From Bacteroidota bacterium (GTDB taxonomy: Bacteria > Bacteroidota > Bacteroidia > Cytophagales > Cyclobacteriaceae), in NCBI GenBank assembly GCA_003242315.1, contig QGUY01000062.1:1-16655 (forward strand): a DNA stretch of 16,655 nucleotides, in the 5' to 3' direction. The stretch's first letter is position 1, and every line of letters begins with the position of its first letter. Shown piece by piece: positions 12,737 to 16,655 of the stretch. The notes beneath the pieces are model-generated. The model was not told where the DNA came from and did no database searches. It was given only the letters and a program-made list of their open reading frames with translations. A program made the translations under genes and the position numbers.

Positions 12737-14593
12737 TCAGCGTGGATGGACCTTTAGCTTCTCGCCAACGCTAATATTGAAATCGCTCTTACCATTCCAC
12801 TCCATGAGCTCTCGAATGCTCACACCGTACTTGCGAGCCACACTATATAACGTGTCCGAAGGACGTACTTCGTGAATTATTGGACTGGAAGCCGACACCG
12901 TGCGTTCCGCCGCTGCCGGCTCACCCTTTACTACAAGTACCTGACCCGGTTTCAATGCGGTGTTAACATCCAGGTTATTCCAACGCACCAAATCCGATAC
13001 CGATACCTGGTACTGACGCGATATGGCGTACAGCGTTTCTCCCGGAAGTACTTCGTGCTTGTCACTACCCGACGTAACAGGGGTCTTGTCCGCAGGTCGG
13101 GTTTCAGAGACAAATTCTTTCTCAGGTTCCGGAATAACGATCACCCTATTGGATTCATTCTCTTTCGATGCAGATGCTGAAGGTTCCGATTCAGTCCTTT
13201 CCGGTACGTACCTTGCAGCCGGTTCCTCGGTTCTGGAAACCGGAGCGGACTGAACACGGCCTTGTACAGTTGAACTCGTTTCCACCGGATCCACTGACCA
13301 GGCGAAAACGCTGCCCTGATCCACCTCAACCACCTCTTCCACATGGCGGTCGTCAGCAGGTCTTCTGCTGGTCAGGTAAAGCATGGTTCCTTCACTGAGC
13401 TTGTCGTCGCGATCCATCCGATTAAACCGCAGCAGGCTGCTAAGCCGGATGCCATGACGCTGACTGACAGCCCAGAGTGTTTCACCGGCGCTAACTTTGT
13501 GATAATCCTCCTGACCGCGATTTCGCTTCTTTGCAGTGAAGTAGTATTCGCCCGCTATAAGGCGTTGTCCTTTGCTGAGATCGTTATACCGGAGAAATTT
13601 GGTAAGTGAAATCCCTGCGCGCTTTGCCAAAGCAGCCGCCGTCTCTCCCTGGCGCGCAGCAATAACCGGCACTCCGTTGATAGCGGAGATGCCCTTCGGT
13701 TCAGGTTCGCGACTGGCCGTTTCAACGGGAGGTTTAATAGCAGCGACTGCCGTTGATCTCGGTATGTCGGCTTGCACAGATGCCAGAAACTCCTGCGTAC
13801 TAGCGTTGACCGGAACCAGTACCGTGTAGGCTTTGTCGTCAGGGATATTACCGTTGCGTACCCACTTATTGTAAGTCAGCAACTCCTCTTCTGAAATTGA
13901 AGCAGCTCGCGCGATCTCTTTCAGCGATCGATGTCCCGAGCTGGGGAAGGCTGCCACAGTTACTTCACCGGGTCCGGCCACAGCGCCCTCAAAAGCAATT
14001 TTATGTGCAAGAAACTTTTTTACGTACCAATAAGTCTTGCTCGTAATGTCCATGTGTTTGGCGCCCGGCTTACCTTCACCGACCGCCTTCATGGCACCAC
14101 CGGCACCCATTTGGTAAGCCTGCAGGGCATAGAGCCAGTTATTGAAGTAATAGTTGTTCTTCTTAATATAACGCGCCGCAGCCCGTGTTGAGGAGACGAT
14201 GTTCATTCGTTCATCGACATGGCGGTCGACGCGAAGGCCCATCTCTTCCGCAGTAAAATCCTTGAATTGCCAGAACCCAACCGCCTTCGAAACTGATACC
14301 GCATCGGGGATCAGCGCACTTTCCTGCAGTACGAGGTACTTGAAGTCGTCAGGCAGATTTTCTTCTGCGAATATCTTTTCGATGATGGGGAAATACGTTT
14401 TCGCACGTTCTACCTTGATATTGAAGTGACGCGGCGAGCGCGTCAGAGCGTCGACATCAGCCTGGATTTCCTTGCGGGCATCGTCACGAATGGTGAGCGT
14501 CATGCCTGCGAACGTCATTTTGTGGGGAACTTGCGGCGACTGTGCCGCGCACCACAAGGGAATGGCCAGAAGAGCGGAAAGAAGATACTTCAT
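12737..14593 (-). CDS. MltD-like lytic transglycosylase with multiple LysM domains
   Basis: The protein has 618 residues. The signal peptide is 1-17 (MKYLLSALLAIPLWCAA, cleavage before Gln18; Cys15 is not in a convincing lipobox). An SLT-type transglycosylase domain covers about 60-205, with catalytic Glu91 in LQESAL, then AVGFWQF (104-110) and LQAYQMGAGG (157-166). Peptidoglycan-binding LysM units follow: one degenerate at about 218-262, then 308-355, 363-410, 512-556 and 572-617 (e.g. HEVLPGETLYAISRQY and HEVRPSDTLYSVARKY). A Ser/Glu/Pro-rich disordered linker runs about 415-510. The enzyme cleaves glycan strands in the periplasm to let the wall be remodelled. It starts 22 bp after the O-methyltransferase stop, so it is probably the last gene of the operon. 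Confidence 0.93.
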   Translation of the reverse strand: MKYLLSALLAIPLWCAAQSPQVPHKMTFAGMTLTIRDDARKEIQADVDALTRSPRHFNIKVERAKTYFPIIEKIFAEENLPDDFKYLVLQESALIPDAVSVSKAVGFWQFKDFTAEEMGLRVDRHVDERMNIVSSTRAAARYIKKNNYYFNNWLYALQAYQMGAGGAMKAVGEGKPGAKHMDITSKTYWYVKKFLAHKIAFEGAVAGPGEVTVAAFPSSGHRSLKEIARAASISEEELLTYNKWVRNGNIPDDKAYTVLVPVNASTQEFLASVQADIPRSTAVAAIKPPVETASREPEPKGISAINGVPVIAARQGETAAALAKRAGISLTKFLRYNDLSKGQRLIAGEYYFTAKKRNRGQEDYHKVSAGETLWAVSQRHGIRLSSLLRFNRMDRDDKLSEGTMLYLTSRRPADDRHVEEVVEVDQGSVFAWSVDPVETSSTVQGRVQSAPVSRTEEPAARYVPERTESEPSASASKENESNRVIVIPEPEKEFVSETRPADKTPVTSGSDKHEVLPGETLYAISRQYQVSVSDLVRWNNLDVNTALKPGQVLVVKGEPAAAERTVSASSPIIHEVRPSDTLYSVARKYGVSIRELMEWNGKSDFNISVGEKLKVHPR

Positions 14594-14615
14594 CCAGTCG
14601 AAAAAAATACGTGAC

Positions 14616-15254
14616 TCAGTTTAGCTTGCGGATCATCATGATACCGTCACGGATCGGAAGCAGGACATTTTCTACTCTGGGGTCATCCGTCACCTTCTTG
14701 TTGAAGGCTATAATGGCCCGCGTGTCCTTGTCGGGATTCTCGTCCAGAACCTTTCCGCTCCACAGCACATTATCCGCCAAAATAATTCCTTTCAAATTTA
14801 ACTTATCTATGACCATGTCATAGTAATTGCTGTAATTTTCTTTGTCCGCGTCGATGAAGACCAGGTCAAAGGTCATGTCAAGTGTGGGGATGATCTGTGT
14901 GGCGTCGCCGATCCGGTAGTCGATGCGCTTCGACATACCCGCTTGATCGAAGTAAGATCGCACGCGGTCTTCCAGTTCTTCGTTCTTGTCGATGGTAATG
15001 AGTGTTCCTCCGTCCACCAGCCCCTCCGCGAGACACAATGCCGAATAGCCTGTGTAGGTACCTACTTCGAGGATCGTGCGCGGTTTGATCATGTGGCTAA
15101 TCATCGCCAGGAATTGACCTTGCAAGTGGCCGCTGAGCATCCGCGGCATGAGCACTTTCGCATGCGTATCGCGATTGATCTTTTCAAGCAGTGCACTTTC
15201 AGGCGACGTGTGGCGCTCTGCGTACCGCTGGAGTTCCGGCAGGATGATGTCCAT
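14616..15254 (-). CDS. Class I O-methyltransferase (caffeoyl-CoA OMT family)
   Basis: The protein has 212 residues from ATG 15254. An in-frame upstream extension to 15326 would overlap the M16 gene and carries no family sequence. The SAM motif ILEVGTYTGYS is at 61-71, the acidic TIDKNEE at 87-93, the metal and substrate region FIDADKENY at 133-141, and DNVLWSG at 161-167. These are the hallmarks of the small metal-dependent O-methyltransferases (PF01596 type). The bacterial substrate is unknown. Its ATG lies one base after the TGA of the M16 peptidase, so translation is probably coupled. Confidence 0.92.
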   Translation of the reverse strand: MDIILPELQRYAERHTSPESALLEKINRDTHAKVLMPRMLSGHLQGQFLAMISHMIKPRTILEVGTYTGYSALCLAEGLVDGGTLITIDKNEELEDRVRSYFDQAGMSKRIDYRIGDATQIIPTLDMTFDLVFIDADKENYSNYYDMVIDKLNLKGIILADNVLWSGKVLDENPDKDTRAIIAFNKKVTDDPRVENVLLPIRDGIMMIRKLN

Positions 15255-15255
15255 A

Positions 15256-16512
15256 TCAATTGTCTTTGGGGGAAGCGCCGTTTCCGGAAGGCTCCATGAC
15301 CAAATAGCTGAGCTTTTCCGGTACAAAAACCTCCTGCGCGAGGTCTTGCAGCTCTAACGCTGTAATCTCGTCAATCTTGTGATAGACCTCCGAAAGCGGC
15401 GGCACTCTGCCGAAATCGAGGATACTTCGTCCCATCATGAGCATGAGGCTCAAATTATTCTCCTCGCTCAAGGCCAACTGACCCTTAATTTGCTCCTTCA
15501 GGGCGGCAAGTTGACGCTTTCCGAGTGGGGTATCGGCTACTCGCTTCAATTCCCGATTCACAAGCCGAATGCACTTGTTAAGTTGATTTGGTTCAGTGCC
15601 AAAGGTGATTGCAAACAGCCCGGTGTCAGAATATGGAACGTAGTGCGCGTCGATCGAGTAGACGTATCCATATTTTTCGCGCAACACCATGTTCAATCGC
15701 GAGTTCATCCCAACTCCGCCAATCAAATTGGTAAGCACATAGAATGGTATGCGCTTCGGATGGTGGAGTGAGAACACTTCACGACCTATAGCACATCGCG
15801 CTTGTTTTACAGGGCGACGAAGGCCGGATTCACGCGGTCGGTACGACATAAAACTCTTTCGATTCGTCTTCCCCGCGCGGCGCGGAACTCCTTCCAGATA
15901 TTTGCGGGCCAGGCGTTCAAGTCGGTCGCGCGACACGTTCCCCACACAGGAGAAAACGATCTTATGCGTGTTGATGTGTTGCGAAATGAATGAGGTGAAG
16001 TCGCGTCGACGGAACGAAAGCACCGTTTCCTCGCGGCCCAGGATGTTCATCCCGAGGGAGTGACGATGGAAGATGAGGCCCTCGAATTCGTCCTGCAGGG
16101 TGTCGTCAGGATCGTCGCGATACATGGCCATTTCCTCCAGAATGACGCCCCGCTCTTTTTCGATTTCGTGGGCCGGAAAAACCGAGTTGAAGGTAATGTC
16201 GCTGATGACGTCTATGGCTCGTTCGAAAAATGCCTGACGTACAGAGGCATAGAACACGACCTTTTCCTTTTCGGTGAAAGCATTTAACTCTCCCCCTATG
16301 GAATCCAGGCTGTTAATGATGTGGAAAGCCTTTCGCCGGCGGGTGCCTTTGAAGGCCATATGTTCCCAGAAGTGCGCAATCCCCTGATTTTCGGGGGTTT
16401 CGTCACGGCTGCCGATTTCCAGGAACATTCCGCAATGGACAATATCGGTATTGGTTTGGCGATGGACGACCCGAATCCCGTTTGACAATGTAAAAACGCT
16501 GCAATCCCTCAT
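15256..16512 (-). CDS. M16-family zinc metallopeptidase (processing peptidase-like)
   Basis: The protein has 418 residues. The inverted zinc motif HFWEH gives His47, Glu50 and His51, and the third ligand is Glu127 in VILEEM, 76 residues on as the family requires. The C-terminal half carries the substrate-binding segment LREKYGYVYSI, typical of the M16 second domain. It has the two-domain size of the bacterial homologues of mitochondrial processing peptidase. There is no signal peptide, so it probably acts in the cytoplasm, degrading small peptides. It heads the operon with the O-methyltransferase and the lytic transglycosylase. GAAGG 4 nt before the ATG can serve as ribosome-binding site. Confidence 0.95.
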   Translation of the reverse strand: MRDCSVFTLSNGIRVVHRQTNTDIVHCGMFLEIGSRDETPENQGIAHFWEHMAFKGTRRRKAFHIINSLDSIGGELNAFTEKEKVVFYASVRQAFFERAIDVISDITFNSVFPAHEIEKERGVILEEMAMYRDDPDDTLQDEFEGLIFHRHSLGMNILGREETVLSFRRRDFTSFISQHINTHKIVFSCVGNVSRDRLERLARKYLEGVPRRAGKTNRKSFMSYRPRESGLRRPVKQARCAIGREVFSLHHPKRIPFYVLTNLIGGVGMNSRLNMVLREKYGYVYSIDAHYVPYSDTGLFAITFGTEPNQLNKCIRLVNRELKRVADTPLGKRQLAALKEQIKGQLALSEENNLSLMLMMGRSILDFGRVPPLSEVYHKIDEITALELQDLAQEVFVPEKLSYLVMEPSGNGASPKDN

Positions 16513-16519
16513 CGACCTT

Positions 16520-16527
16520 CAAATTTA
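16520..16527 (-). promoter_or_regulatory. Possible -7 element upstream of the M16 gene
   Basis: The minus strand reads TAAATTTG, an exact TAnnTTTG, only 8 bp before the ATG. Used as a promoter it would give a nearly leaderless mRNA. However, it also abuts a GAAGG ribosome-binding site, which would then be lost, so it may be chance. Confidence 0.25.
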
Positions 16528-16563
16528 TCAGGAAATCCCCACTGTACCAGCGGCGAACAGAAA

Positions 16564-16579
16564 TGCCCGTAAACGGGCA
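16564..16579. terminator. Small perfect hairpin upstream of the M16 gene
   Basis: TGCCCG-TAAA-CGGGCA is a 6-bp perfect stem. It may be the terminator of a gene beyond the window or part of the M16 operon leader. The rest of 16528-16655 shows no gene. Confidence 0.4.
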
Positions 16580-16655
16580 AATACTTGATTTTCAGGGCCG
16601 CTTTTGGCTAATATGGGCAGATCAAGAACGGCATTACAATTGCAAAAGTTTCCGT

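Noticed and set aside
12417..12875. Plus-strand open frame of 152 codons
   Set aside because: It spans the antisense of the response regulator, its promoter region and the antisense end of the transglycosylase; composition is non-protein-like.
15255..15326. Upstream in-frame start for the O-methyltransferase
   Set aside because: It would overlap the M16 coding sequence by more than 70 bp and adds residues not seen in the family; ATG 15254 gives neat coupling.
15962..15984. GTGTTGATGTGTTG inside the M16 gene, similar to the 8-bp tandem repeat
   Set aside because: It codes for ordinary M16 residues (QHINTHK) with only two partial units; probably coincidence.

Overview
The window looks like a chromosomal segment of a free-living member of the Bacteroidota, probably from the Cytophagales/Chitinophagales side of the phylum. 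The evidence is a DUF3078-type outer-membrane protein, a dnaX gene with a Bacteroidota-like tau C-terminus, a tmRNA gene without an encoded CCA and with a GESNYAMAA tag, few strong Shine-Dalgarno sequences, and several TAnnTTTG (-7) promoter motifs. Base composition looks close to 50% GC by eye. I ran no search, so the taxonomic call is inference.

Layout. Positions 1-5668 are on the plus strand: the 3' part of a TPR-containing signalling or regulatory protein (2-1642), a winged-helix/SAM methyltransferase (1762-2835), an exported alpha/beta hydrolase (2886-4043) and an exported GH26 mannanase-like glycosidase with an extra C-terminal beta-rich domain (4127-5668). A 14-bp perfect palindrome sits just before the glycosidase start. 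Converging on this block is the minus-strand tmRNA gene ssrA (5794-6186), and the gap between them holds a large inverted repeat. A vapBC toxin-antitoxin pair (6263-6852, minus) follows, with its own promoter and operator palindrome. It is divergent from dnaX (6959-8637, plus).

dnaX is split by a run of ten A residues. The zero frame stops three codons after the run and gives a gamma-like 367-aa protein. A -1 shift on the run gives a tau-like product of about 559 aa. This is either programmed slippage or a homopolymer sequencing error, and it is the most interesting single observation here.

From 8705 to 16512 all genes are on the minus strand: an acidic 151-aa protein of unknown function, a HerA/YjgR-type (DUF853) ATPase, a DUF3078 outer-membrane protein, a single-domain response regulator, and an operon-like set of M16 zinc peptidase, O-methyltransferase and LysM lytic transglycosylase. 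The last set points to envelope and peptidoglycan maintenance.

A second theme runs through the intergenic spaces. At least five different degenerate short-period (about 6-9 bp) tandem repeats occur there: GGCAGT/TTGGCAGT, CTTACG, CGCAAAG, GTGTTGAT and ATYACC types. They lie immediately next to stop or start codons and one of them supplies a gene's stop codon. No CRISPR array, insertion sequence, rRNA or ordinary tRNA gene was seen.
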